Positions 23,178-34,552 of a DNA stretch of 64,000 bases are shown here, one piece after another. The translations under genes were made by a program, and so were the position numbers. How positions within the stretch are numbered: position 1 is the stretch's first letter; each line of letters opens with the position of its first letter. Source of the stretch: Plasmodiophora brassicae (Eukaryota; Endomyxa: Phytomyxea; Phytomyxea; Plasmodiophorida); NCBI GenBank assembly GCA_036867785.1, contig CP145416.1, forward strand, positions 992,001 to 1,056,000, given 5' to 3'. Below the pieces are notes generated by a model. That model did no database searches, was not told the origin of the DNA, and worked only from the letters and a program-made list of their open reading frames with translations.

Positions 23178-26100
23178 TTATTCGTTTGTGGGCGTCGCCA
23201 CGGCCGACGAGTCGGCTGTAGACGGTACGGTGGACGGCGCCGCGGCCGCCGCCGCCGCCGCCGCCGCCTGCCCTTTCTGCTGCATCAGCTTTATACGCGT
23301 GTGCGCCAGCTCGATACGTTCGGCGAACACTTCCTGCCGTGCGACCTCGATCATCTCGCGCTGCCTCAGCAACAGCGCCTGGACTTCGTCGTACTGCTTC
23401 ATCTTCAGCTCGATCTTCTTCATCTGCGTGCCGAACAGCTCGACGAGCAGAGCGAGTATGGACCTCGACTCTTCGGCGGAGACATCGCGCGCCCTCAGCA
23501 CCGTTGACACCATGCTTTGGCCGACAATGGAGTCGAACGCCGCTTGCTCTGCAGTACTGCTGCCGGGCGCGCCTTCCTCGCTCTGTCGTACACATCATAC
23601 ATCAGTGGAGCTCACGAAGGCGTTCGTCGCACACTGCAGACCGCTGGTGTTAGGGAATCGATGGGCGCATAGAGCTTGCCATATGGCAGCTGGACCTCAA
23701 CGATGCCGTCGGGTCGGACGTCCTCCACAATCACCCCGGTACCGAAATGTGGGGCACGGACCACCATGCCAACGGCCACGTTGCCAGCTCCATCGTCGAC
23801 CTGCATGGCATCCGGCGCTGACGACGGGCTCGGAGCAGGCGTCGGCTTGCTTTCAGCGGAGGGCCATGGTGCCTTCGACGCCACTGTACATAGCGTCAGG
23901 TTCGGGACCGGAGAACTGGCATGCGATCGACTTACGAGCGGCTGCTGCATTCGGGTCCAAGCATGACGCCAGAACGGCGGCTTCTTTTAGAAGCGAATTG
24001 GAAACGTCTTTGAACGGCAGCAGCAAGTCTGGACGAGCGCGATCAAGTAGGTCGGAGCCGCCAGAATCCGCAGTTCTGTCTTTAATGGGAACTCGCAGGA
24101 AACGTTCAACGCAATCTGAGGGGGATTTGCCTCCGCCGACAGCCTGACAAAGTAACGCCCGTTTCAGATTTCGGCAGAAACGCCACCATGGCATTGGCGG
24201 CACAACCTGAGCAACCGCGTCCCAATCCTCGCCATAGTCGCACACCGCATTGAGCAAACGAAGCGTCGATTCAGGATCCCATTGATCATCGGTCAGGCCA
24301 GTCCTCTGAGAAGACGCAATTCAGACGCAACGGCGCCACGTACGATACCTGCATCAGACCGTGTGCCCTTCAACGACGGGAGGAACGCCATTTGACAGGC
24401 CGTCAAGAGACATGTCGTCCGCTACAAGCGTACTTCAGTTAAACGACGCCACAGGTGCCACAATAACGTAGTCCTACGTTCAGCAGACTGGACACCCGCG
24501 TATGGAGATTGCGTGTAGATCGGCGCCGTGTTGAAATCGGGATTTCCAGGGCCCTACAACGCTCAACGTCAGAAACAATTGTTGCCCAGCAAGCGTGACG
24601 AGCCAACGCCGTAGGCAGGTAGAGTCCCCGGGTCGACGTGATAGTTGATGATGCCCCATTGCTCGAGGAAGTTGTGGATACGAAACAGAGCAACGGCGTC
24701 TCCCTGTGGACGAGCATCAGCAGAGTTAGGTGACGATGCCACTAGACTGTCAGGCGCAGCAACGAACGGCAATCATTTTCCGGCATGCGGTCGCAGAAAG
24801 ATGGACACGAGGATTGGCACGGTAACAGTTGACAATGAAGTTACGTTGTTGCTAAGTACAGAGCCGTTAGACCCGCGACGAGAGACCGAAGCGACACCCC
24901 CATCTACCATGTAAAGCTTCTCAGCAGCCACGTTCGGCCTTGGCGCCGATTTGTCGGTGGTGTCCGAAGGAAACAGCTCGTGAAGCGACTTCTTCTCGTT
25001 AGCATGAATGGCGTCCATCTTGAACCAAGACGAGTAGCAGGGGAGAACAACAGGGAACTCTGCCTTTGTACTGGGGCGGACGCCACTAAGTACAGGACCA
25101 GAAAATGGAAGAACGTCCGAGATCTGTTCGGCGATGTCAGCATGCCTATCGTACAATCATATCGGATAAATTTCTTACAGTGCGTGTCGCCTTGGCGGCC
25201 GGCTGTCGAACCCTGGCGTCATCACCTGGATGTCTAGCTGGCGAACCCAGTTCAACGAAGGGAGGCTCGGATGCGGCGTCGGGCGACATGGGCGCTGGAG
25301 ACTACAGCAACCATTCAGCGGTCACCGCGAGCGTCAATATATCGGTGAGACGTACAGCAGGTGACGCGATCCTGCTTTTCTTGTGCGACTTCATTGACAG
25401 GCCGTCGTTTGACACGCGACGCTTCTTTGAGTTGACAGCAGCAAAATCCACAGCAGAACGACCAAGAACAATTGGTCCTACGCAGCGTTTAGACCTTCGA
25501 AATCAAAGCAAGCCGTTCGAAACGAACCAGAAGTACTGATTACGGAATAAGCACCATCACCGTGTCGACGAAGCCTGATGGTTGACGGATCGTCGTCAGA
25601 TAAGGCAAAATCGTACGGGTCCATCCACTCATTGTGAAGCTCGGATGCCTTGATCCAGTCAGCAGACTGACCCAGAGTTACTCAAATGATGCATTGCGGC
25701 GAATCGAACAGAACCTACTATACGTAGCGGAACGCCGACTTGTCGGTCCTCCAGTTCGAAGACAGAGGGGTCAACGCTCTTCGAAGGCAGCCACCTCCTG
25801 TAACTGGGAGGGGATCTCGTGTAATGAAGAAGCACATGCGGTCCGTTTCGAGCGAGGACCTTTTCGCCCGCCTTCTCCGACCCTGAAACAGTGTGGCCAT
25901 TGTCGACAAACTATGGATCAAAGTGAGCCGCTGTGAAGGAAGAAGGCAGGCAGAGACTCTTACGTATAGTGCCTCTTCTGGGGCGCATGCCTGACCTCCA
26001 AGTGTCTCGACAACCCGGGCCAGCTCTTCAACTACGCTTGCGCCAAGTGCCGGATTAAGGTGCACTCGAACTGGCGGATCAACGTCGGCTCGTAGCCGGA

Positions 26101-26566
26101 TCAGGAGGTCGCGAAACGCATCCCACCTGGACTCGTCACTGAAATCAACCCCGTCCCAGCCCTGCTCTTTGGCGTATGTCAGAACGCCTTCCAAGATCGA
26201 TTGCGCGCGCCCATCAACGGCGAAGTCATTCAGCGAATCCCACGATATCTTTGGCGGTGCCGGATCATCTTCCGTCTACAGGCACCATACATCAGGATCA
26301 ACGTTGTACAAGTTGCAAGACCTGTCACGCTTACAGCTCTTGACACGTCCCGATCCTGGAATGCAGCAATATCGACGAGGATCTGCCCCAGTTGCGCCGC
26401 CGAGTAGTCGGACGACGCTACGACGCCTCGGCGAACGAGTTCGTGGCGGACGAGTTTCAGGTCGGCGATCTACACAGAAATCAGCAAAACGTCCCCGATG
26501 CGGTCCATACTCGACACGGCCGACAATATGCGGAGGCAGAACGATCGGAGCAGGCATCTCGCCCAT
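23178..26566 (-). CDS. SMARCC: SWI/SNF core subunit SWI3/SMARCC
   Basis: Scaffold subunit of SWI/SNF-type chromatin remodellers. Exon 1 ([14 protein letters not shown]) joins [20 protein letters not shown] over a 55-base intron. Then the BRCT/chromo-like N-terminal module: [40 protein letters not shown], and [65 protein letters not shown] and [44 protein letters not shown], then [17 protein letters not shown] small Tudor/SH3-like block ([16 protein letters not shown]) and a coiled coil ([20 protein letters not shown]) end in poly-Ala. About a dozen short introns. Convergent with the coiled-coil gene, 38 bases apart. Confidence 0.93.
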
Positions 26567-27005
26567 GGCCAGTACGCGGGAACGCTGTGCAGGCGCAGGA
26601 AATTCGCGAAGGGCCCCCGGTTTCTCCGGATCCGGCCCCGCCGACGAACCTGTCGACGCCGCACAACTCGGCGCTCCTGCCAATGCGCACCGTTTCGTGG
26701 CGGACTAAACGCGAACTGCGGGGGCGGCGTGCCAAACGCCCGGCACCCACACTGGCGCCGACCCAGGCCGCTCCCCGACGTGCATCGACCAACCTACCCC
26801 ATGTCTCGAACCTCCTGCGCTGGGCAGTTGATGTGTCCTGTGTGGTTTCCACATGGAGGAAGCCCAATGGCTTGGTAAGGTTGATAACAACGGCAACTGG
26901 CAAGCGGCGCACGCCAAAATCTGCCCACAAAGTTGAAAAATAAAACCCCGACACGGTTGTTGTTGTTGGAATGCAGCCCGACGGTCCCGACAGAGTGGTT
27001 CGGGG
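26567..27005. other. Divergent intergenic region SMARCC / RCC1-TBC
   Basis: About 440 bases between two divergent starts. Open frames on both strands are Arg/Pro-rich and show no domain. Likely both promoters and 5' UTRs. Confidence 0.5.
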
Positions 27006-29853
27006 ATGCCGTTTGATGGATGCGGCGACGACGGTGCGCCCGTGTTCCTATGGGTGTGCGGCGGCGGGTTCGTCTCGACGCCGATCCTGATCCAGGGCCA
27101 TGACGTCGCTGCGCGATCGCGCCAGCCCATCGTGTGCGTCGGCAACCGTGCCTACATTGCCACGCGTAACCCCGGGGGGATGTTCTCGTTGCCGGCGGCC
27201 AGTCTGATGGGTTTCCAGAAAGTGGGCAGCTGCTGCGATGGAATATCTACGCGGAGTCGAAAGATGGGCCCGGGTCACTGTCCCATGCACAGTTCGAAAC
27301 GCTTTCGTTGCAACATGGGCGTGTATCTGCCGTCTCAGCCAGCAGGCGGAATGTTGTCGTTGTTGATGACATTGGAATGGTCTGGTCGATGGGACGAGAC
27401 CAGGACGCATTCGTGCAGATACCCATCAAGGCGACACGGATCGTTCGCGTTGCGTGTGGAGCCCGGTTCGTGATTGCACTTTCAGGTCAGCACGCTATGT
27501 GCCCATGCCATCCCATGTATTCGATATAACGTATCGGTCCATCCAGATCACGGGACGGTGCTTTCGTGGGGCGATGCCACAGACTGCCTAGGCAGACAAC
27601 CGACGAGTAACGAAGTCGACGTCATTGTCAACCTCCCAGATAATGTTGTTGCCATTGCTTGCGGGTGGGCGCATGCATGTGCCGTGTCTGCCAAGGGCCG
27701 GCTCTTCGTTTGGGGGGAGAACCGCCAAGGTTGCCTAGGCACTGGTGATAACAATGATCGCGTGCTTCCCGTCGAAGTGGATCTGGATAATGTTACTGCC
27801 GTTGCATGCGGCTACCAGCACACGATGTGTCTGACCAAATCCGGGAAGGCTTTCGCTTGGGGATGCAACATGCACGGGCAATGCGGAGACCCTTCGATTT
27901 CGACCGCTCTTGTCATGCCGCACGAGGTCCCCATGAGCAGAACGGTTATCGACATCGCTTGCGGTGCGTTTCACTCTGCGTTAATCACAACTGACGGGGA
28001 CTTGTTCATGTTTGGTACGTAACCCTATAATTCTGCAATGCCCCCACCAGTGTTCAGCTTGGTTGTCGCAGGCCTCAACAATGGCGGTCAGCTTGGTCTT
28101 GGTGACTATGACTTGCGCAGACAGCCCGTTCGCATTGATTCGATGCTGGAGAAGAATGTTCGTTCTCTTCTTTCGCGTTACCGACTGCGTTTAACTAATT
28201 GCCAACGTCGCAGGTGCTCGCCGTCTTTTGTGGCGGATTGACAACCATCGCGTTAACTCAGAACCTGATCGGTTTCTCCTGTAGCGACGATCATTTTAGT
28301 CTAGCGCATATTGAGACAGGCAGTGGCTGGGATCAACTTGGAGTCGTGTGTAAATCTACCTATCGTCACCGGTCGACGTTGCTTAGTGGCTGTGCAGGTG
28401 TCGTCTCCCCAGCCTCCGGTCATGTATCAGGAGATCGACGGCGTCGACGACTCTAGCCCTGTTCGTGTTGCAAGTGCTGCTGAACAAATATCGAACGTTT
28501 TTCGTCTTGACGACACGTCTACCTCTGGAGCGTCCGAGCCGATTCGCGTCTCTTCTGATGACCAACGATATCGGAGGGAATTACACCGAATGAGCCAAGT
28601 GTATCGGGAGAAACTGCTCAAGGACACCCACCGTCAGGCTGTACAGCAATGGCAAGCGAACTCAGTGATCATGGAGGCTGACCGTGAACGCGAGAGACAA
28701 CTTCATCTCTCGCAGCTGAGGGCTGCTGCAGTGGAAGCTTCAGTCAAAACGTGGATGAACGATATCCTCAGGGATTTCAACAAGAGACGAGATGGCCGAA
28801 AAGCACTTGGTACGTTGACCAATCCAAGGAACTGCTGTGCCCTGTCGGCTAATTTGTAGGCTGGTGTATGTTCAGATTTGCTGTACAAGACGGGTATTCC
28901 ACCGCGACTGCGGTCAATCGTATGGCCTCGTGCTATTTCAAACAGTCTCTTGATCAACACCGAACTGTTCAGCGTCTTCAGCGCCAGAGCTAAACGCATT
29001 CACATGGAGATCTTGGCAAAAGGAGAACAAAACGGGAGCGCCGCGCTTGCTGTAGGACGCGAGAACACCATCTACTACATCGAAGTTGATCTGCAGCGAA
29101 CCTTCCCTTCTCTTGCCTTTTTCCGACGCGGACAGCCACTTCATAGCGAGCTTCGCAACCTCCTCCAAACCTATTGCTGCTATCGTCCTGACGTCGGGTA
29201 CGTTCAAGGGATGAGTTACCTTGCTGGGGGTCTTCTCCTTTACCTGGACCCGTACACCGCGTTCTCGACGTTTGCAAATCTCCTGACGATGCCACTTCTC
29301 CATTCCTTTGTCCGCATGGACTCTGAGGCAATGAGCACCCATTACGCAATCCACGCGTGTCTTCTTCAAGGACTGCTTCCCCGACTTCACACCCACCTGT
29401 TTAGCGAAGAAGTTGCTATCTCCCCGCAGCTGTACATATTGGAGTGGTTTATGACGGTAGGCGCGCGAGCCATGGTTGGTGCTGTCTAATCTAATTCCTA
29501 CGCGATGCACAGCTCTTTTCAAAACGCCTCAATCTGATCACCTCCGCTCGATCATGGGATCTCATATTTACTCTTCCTGCTCCACATGTAACAATCCACA
29601 GAACCGCGGTCGCCATCCTTGCTTGCGTTCAAGACCGCCTAGTTGGGCAACCGTTTGATGACTGTATGTACGTGCTCAATAACGAAACCAAGGTGGGATG
29701 TTGATGGCGCACACACGATACTTTCGCGTTTGTAGTAACAGTTTAGTCCAGGCTATATCTGTTCATGAGCTGATGTCCGCCATGTCTGGCATCCGTGTGC
29801 CACCATCTATTGTCATCCAGTTGGACAATCTCAATAACCAGATAGACCGATAA
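27006..29853 (+). CDS. RCC1-repeat plus Rab-GAP TBC domain fusion protein
   Basis: N-terminal half is an RCC1-type propeller: WNIYAESKDGPGS; NVVVVDDIGMVWSMGRDQDA; DHGTVLSWGDATDCLGRQ; IACGWAHACAVSAKGRLFVW with GENRQGCLGTGD; VACGYQHTMCLTKSGKAFAW; IACGAFHSALITTDGDLFMF; LNNGGQLGLGD. A linker with a charged coiled coil (YREKLLKDTHRQAVQQWQAN) follows. The C-terminal half is a TBC domain: LLYKTGIPPRLRSIVWPRAI, IEVDLQRTFPSLAFF (the IxxDxxR motif), YRPDVGYVQGMSYLAGGLLL (the YxQ motif), then LYILEWFMT. Introns of about 50-90 bases; the first joins YIAT to QSGQLLRW. TBC proteins switch off Rab GTPases. The catalytic Arg and Gln motifs are both present, so it should be active. Confidence 0.9.
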
Positions 29854-30157
29854 ATGAACTCCCGTAAAGTATTCAAGGATTGGACTGCCGTCGCTGTATG
29901 CTTCGCAGGTCCGGACATGGGCCGATCAGGCCAGGAGCGACTGTTGAAACAATGATCCGGCAACGTCTCCCGAAGATATCGGTGGCAGTTCCGTGGGACA
30001 GACGACCGTGTTGGGCATCGCTTGAGTTTGGTGCGTGTCGATCGCTGAACAATGATCAGCCGACTCCGTGCTGATAGTCTCTACTAAAAAGTAAAGCGTG
30101 CGCCCATAAACTTGAACTATCTCTACCCATTCGGCGATCAAGTACCTCTTTATGTAC

Positions 30158-30413
30158 ATGAACAAAGGTACTGATCGGACCTCTTTCCGAAGCAGCGGGG
30201 GATCCCGACGATCCAGCTCGCCAAAACGAGATTGACCTGTTCCAGGACGCTCGCTACCTAACTTCCAGCGAAGCCGCCTGGCGCCTGTTCGGTTTCCCCA
30301 TGCATCACAGCTCGCACAGCTGTGAAATCCTGAACATCCGCCTGCCAGGACGCCAGCTCTATGTCAACGATCGCAAGCTGACATCGTATTTCGAACCGTT
30401 CAGCACGAAACAG
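30158..30413 (+). mobile_element. Helitron helicase fragment, left arm of inverted repeat
   Basis: 256 bases that encode, in the plus sense, EIDLFQDARYLTSSEAAWRL then FGFPMHHSSHSCEILNIRLP. This matches the conserved 'FQDARY...EA.WRLFGFPMH....V..L.HLP' block of the helicase half of Helitron RepHel proteins. Only this short block is present; no Rep domain, no helicase motifs. It is nearly identical to the inverted copy at 30573-30828, with roughly ten differences seen by eye. Confidence 0.75.
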
Positions 30414-30572
30414 ACGTGGTACAATTGTGGCACGACGGTAGCGTTGCGACTGGAGCGTCGGGTCCATGTTCTCGTCGATCTGTTCCACTTGTACCATAGG
30501 CATGTGATCATACGTCAAGCCAGTGGCAGGTGGGCCGCTGTTGAACGTTTCGTGTGACAAGGAATTAATTAT

Positions 30573-30828
30573 CTGTTTCGTGCTGGACGGTTCGAAATAC
30601 GATGTCAGCTTGCGATCGTTGACATAGAGCTGGCGTCCTGGCAGGCGAATGTTCAGGATTTCACAGCTGTGCGAGCTGTGATGCATGGGGAAACCGAACA
30701 GGCGCCAGGCGGCTTCGTGCGAAGTTAGGTTGCGAGCGTCCTGGAACAGGCCAATCTCATTTTGGCGAGCTGGATCGTCGGGATCCCCCGCTGCTTCAGA
30801 AAGAGGTCCGATCACTACCTTTGTTCAT
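30573..30828 (-). mobile_element. Helitron helicase fragment, right arm of inverted repeat
   Basis: The reverse-complement copy of the arm at 30158-30413, same length, separated by a 159-bp spacer. The minus-sense frame of the right arm runs on through the spacer (LSHETFNSGPPATGLTYDHM) but loses similarity to the family there. The high identity of the arms implies a recent inverted duplication or insertion of a second copy in the opposite direction. Confidence 0.75.
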
Positions 30829-30843
30829 CTGTAAAGGGCGCTC

Positions 30844-30891
30844 GGTGGGGCTTCCGGTGGGGCTGCCGGTGGGACTTCTGGTGGGGCTTCT
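30844..30891. repeat. 12-bp tandem repeat, four copies
   Basis: Four adjacent units of the form GGTGGGGCTTCC with a few substitutions, starting 15 bases after the right Helitron arm. G-rich on the plus strand. Confidence 0.8.
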
Positions 30892-31782
30892 CGCTGCACG
30901 TCACTCTTGGTTGCGCTCACCACAGCACTGCGGCGGTCTTCCTGCAGGCAAGGCTACTTTCTTCTTCGTGCGGCGGCTCCTTCCTTGCCCGTCACACCGG
31001 GACCGAGCACTGCAGCAAGCCGTTCACGCACGCGGGCACCACCACCACGCTCGACTGCACCTCGAAACACGACTTCACAAGTACGTGCCTCTGTTGGAGC
31101 ATGAACCGCGCTCTAGACGGTCATGTGACTGACGGCGACTCACACACAGGGTTGGACGAGTTAAACGCCCATACCAGTGCTTCATGTTGGGCAACTGTAA
31201 TGGCACTATTTGGACCGTGTCAACTGGACATTGATACCAGACACTACCGCCGCCATGACCTGGCCGTGCCGCCGCACCATCCGGTTCCGTAGTCCTCAGC
31301 ACTGCCTGACATTCTCTATTTCTTTCGCGCCTGCAACCTCTCCTATGGCTGGAAAGCGCTCCTCTGGCAAAGACAGTATCGAAAGTCGCGACTATCATGC
31401 CAAAAGGATACGACCTCCCGCTGCAAGACACTGTATCGACACACCAGAGCCGCATGGCAAAGGGATACGATCCGATGGCCCTGCGTCGTCGACTTCCACT
31501 GGCGGTTCTTCGTTACTGGCTAAATAAACTGAGGCACGCGAAGGCGATGTCCTGTGCAACAGCAGCAAGGACGACAGTGGCCTCCAGAGACGCGGCCGTG
31601 CTCTGGACGGACGAAAACGGACACGATGGGGAGCACCTTGATCAGCCGATCACGCTTCACATCTAAGATCGCCTTGACCACGCGAGCGTTCCTTCTTGGC
31701 AAAACCTTATTGAGTGGATCTTGCATCAACGACGTCGATCGGGTGACATTGAATAATATGGGAAGTAGACGAAAACGGAGGA
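30892..31782. other. Stretch with no supported gene downstream of the Helitron arms
   Basis: Open frames up to 176 codons on the plus strand have biased composition (His/Thr/Cys) and no domain. Two related stretches (around 31397 and 31450, both containing a CATGCC/GGCAAA-GGATACGA core) suggest a local duplication. Together with 29854-30157, which is also empty, this is the most gene-poor part of the right-hand 35 kb and may be decayed transposon sequence. Confidence 0.45.
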
Positions 31783-33068
31783 TTACACTGGAAATTGTGC
31801 ATTGGACTGAAACTTCAGTGGCTCATTTCCCCATGAAACCCAACCAGGTTTCAAATTTCGTGCAAAGAGCTCAAGCTTTCTAGGATACTGATCACCGAGT
31901 AGGCGATCAATGATCGGCTTCTGAGAATGCGCTTCCGGTCGACTAGCGATAACAGCTCTCGAACAGAGTGCGGGAACAACATCGGGTCTGCAGCCAATCA
32001 CAAGCTGCTCATAGGGTTTGTGGTGACCACAGCGGATATCTGTACATGCAATCATGGTCAGCCGTACAAAACGACCCAGCCGCCACCAGTGACAGTCTGA
32101 CCAGATACGGGATCGAAATCCGGTGACAACTTGAGCCAGAACCAGATGCCACAACGACGTACGCCCCATGACGGAAACAGTTCCGTCTCTACAAAGCGGC
32201 GAAGTTTCGGGTCATTCGTCACCCAAACGGCAACAACGCCTTCTCTTGGATTTAACAAATTGCCTATCGTGTCTGAGAAGTCGGCAAGCCACCCGCTGAG
32301 ACGAAACAACGTACCGACCGGTAGCTGCAACAGACGGTTGTGCCGCATGGTAGGATAGACCTTTGACCGGTGAACACTCTTGTTGTCCCACGGCGGGTCG
32401 GCCACGATCAGGTCAAATCCGGAATCAGGGCGTGTCTGGAAAAGAAGGTCGACTTGCGATACGTCGCTCATAACAAAGGCACTATGCCGGGGAATGTAGA
32501 AAGAGTCGTCGAACGCGTCGAGGACCCTGACACAGTTGGAATCGTTTGTCTATAGAACACTCAGAGCCAAGTTACGTGCAACGCAAGCGTATGCATACAA
32601 CAACCGTGTTGCAAACCCGCATAACGTCCTCAACAGTAACTCGTTCGTCATACAAGCCCGCAGATTTCTTAGTAAAGTCATCGCAGCTTAAGCGCCAGCA
32701 CATGGAAACCTCATCGTCGGCCTGTTCCACAGACTCGCATTCCAAGTCGTCCTCATCTCCTAGCACCCGTTGTATGTCTCTGCGATGACATGACAGTATC
32801 TCCACGAACTTGTCGAGGGCAGACAGTTCCCTGAACAAGTACAATGAGCATGAGAAACGCCCAATCACGCATGTCCCGATTACTCTGCCGGCAACGTCGT
32901 TTCCGTCGACGCGCCGTTGCGCGCGCGCCTCACAACTCGGCTGTACTGGCAACGCGGCGTAAGCTCAGTGCCCGACCACAGCTGTCGTCGCACACCAGCC
33001 GCATTCAGCACCCACCCAATCGGCTCCCCAGCCCCGTCGCGAAGCTCAACGACGTGCGGCTTCGCCAT
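31783..33068 (-). CDS. METTL4: METTL4-like MT-A70 adenine methyltransferase
   Basis: MT-A70 family enzyme transferring methyl from SAM to N6 of adenine (snRNA or DNA in METTL4). Catalytic motif DPPW in FDLIVADPPWDNKSVHRSK. Upstream, DSFYIPRHSAFVMSDVSQVD; downstream GVVAVWVTNDPKLRRFVETE and WGVRRCGIWFWLKL. The last exon joins to KPYEQLVIGCRPD and ends with GDQYPRKLELFARNLKPGWV and SWGNEPLKFQ, near-diagnostic of METTL4. N-terminal exons: MAKPHVVELRDGAGEPIGWV, then ELSALDKFVEILSCHRRDIQ. Introns about 50-60 bases. The KPYE and ELFARN residues, which contact SAM in MT-A70 enzymes, are intact. Confidence 0.93.
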
Positions 33069-33252
33069 GATGCTGCCTGCCTGACCGCTGGCGCAACCGT
33101 TGAAACCAAAACGCCGCAGTCACGCGGCCCCAAGATGCGACTGGGCGACGTTACATCCGATCCGCGTCGACTCCAGGCCGGTGTGACGTCCGCCCAGACA
33201 CGCCACGGTGCAAAACGGGAACGGCGCATGGCGGGCGATTCATTGTCGGAAG

Positions 33253-34505
33253 ATGGCGGGTTGCGTCTGGATCCTGCAGGGCATCGTCGCTGTTGGGTTG
33301 TGGGCGTCGGCAGTGACGGGGGAGCGGCATGCGCTGATCATACTGCTGGGGAACGACGCCGACGGGTCCGCTGATGACGCCGTGGCTGTTCGTGGGGCGG
33401 CGCACGACGCTGCGGTGCTGGCGAACATGTTCCTGAACCGACGGGACGATTTCTCGACCAGGACGGTCATCGCCCATCGGCAGTACGCTCAACTGCTGCG
33501 CGGCAGATGTGGCGGGGTCGTCGAAATGACGGGCGTGACGACCTTCGCTTCACTTGGCCGGGGCTGGTCGCAGGGCTGTTACGTTGTTGTATTCGTCATG
33601 GGCCACGTCGCTCTTCACCGTGACCGAAGAATCGCTGTTGGCGAATCGTTGCTATCTCCGGACGATTTCCTCGAAGTCCTGACCAGCCGGCCATTTGGCC
33701 GAATGCTACTGTTTCTTGACACGTGGGGGCTTCGGAACTGCTCGAATTTCGTTTCGTGCTCGCTGAGTTGCCATCAACAGAAGCATTGGGTACAACGGCA
33801 TCCTGGCTCCGCGGAACCGGCCAGCCTTCACTCCAGCTCGCAGTCCAACGGTAAAGACGGTTGCCGTGTCAGTCTAGGTAGACGCATGCGTACCTAATCG
33901 GGTTGGTTTGGCAGGTCGCTGGCAATGTTGTGTTGATGTACAGTAAAACGTGCCCGGTCGCTAAGAAATCGCTGGGTTCGCGATTGACGGGCGTTGCTCT
34001 CCAAGATACGATCATGAAATGGAACAGGTTAAGTGGACCGCCGACATGGTTCCATCACGACCTCCAGCGTGCTTGGTCGATCACGAAGCGGGACGCAGTG
34101 ACGAGAATCGCCGGCCCACTCCATGCTGTCAGCCTTTGGAACATGCTGGACTTCTTCGGCAGAGGTGTCCCATCTCTCCCTATTGGCAACGAGGTCATCA
34201 AAGCCGACGGGAAACGCGTCCAGCTGGATGAAGAGGGCAACGTTGTTGTCTTCCAAGATGGCTTGTCTCGATTCGAAGGAAAGATCGACGGCAGCAACTA
34301 CTCAGGAATCGGCGTGATCGTCTACGCGAGTGGCACCCAATACTCTGGGCAACTTCGGCATCTGGCACGAGATGGATTCGGCATTATGCGACACCGGAAC
34401 GGCAAGGTCCTGTTCCAGGGCACGTGGAGTGCAGGACATCCTGTTTCGAAGTCGAAGCGCTACTGCAAGATCCTCCCACGTATCCGCAAACGTAAAGGAA
34501 CATAG
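33253..34505 (+). CDS. Secreted protease-like protein with C-terminal MORN repeats
   Basis: Signal peptide MAGCVWILQGIVAVGLWAS. Then ERHALIILLGNDADGS and AVRGAAHDAAVLANMFLNRR, the layout of caspase or C13 (legumain/GPI8) folds: strand, Asp/Asn loop, 'D...L...L...G/D'. YVVVFVMGHVALHRD would supply the catalytic His. MLLFLDT would precede the catalytic Cys, but no Cys sits next to it, either unspliced (DTWGLRN) or after a 60-base intron (33722-33782, giving DTSIGYNG). The second half has at least two MORN repeats: FEGKIDGSNYSGIGVIVYAS, then YSGQLRHLARDGFGIM and VLFQGTW. Probably a non-catalytic relative. Divergent from METTL4. Confidence 0.6.
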
Positions 34506-34552
34506 CGTGTATCACATGTAAAGTGTATCATAGGAGGCTATCTGGCCCGCCA

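Noticed and set aside
30762-31292. 176-codon frame after the Helitron arm
   Set aside because: Its start lies inside the right arm and the 12-bp repeat is translated into a simple WGFRWG pattern; no domain.
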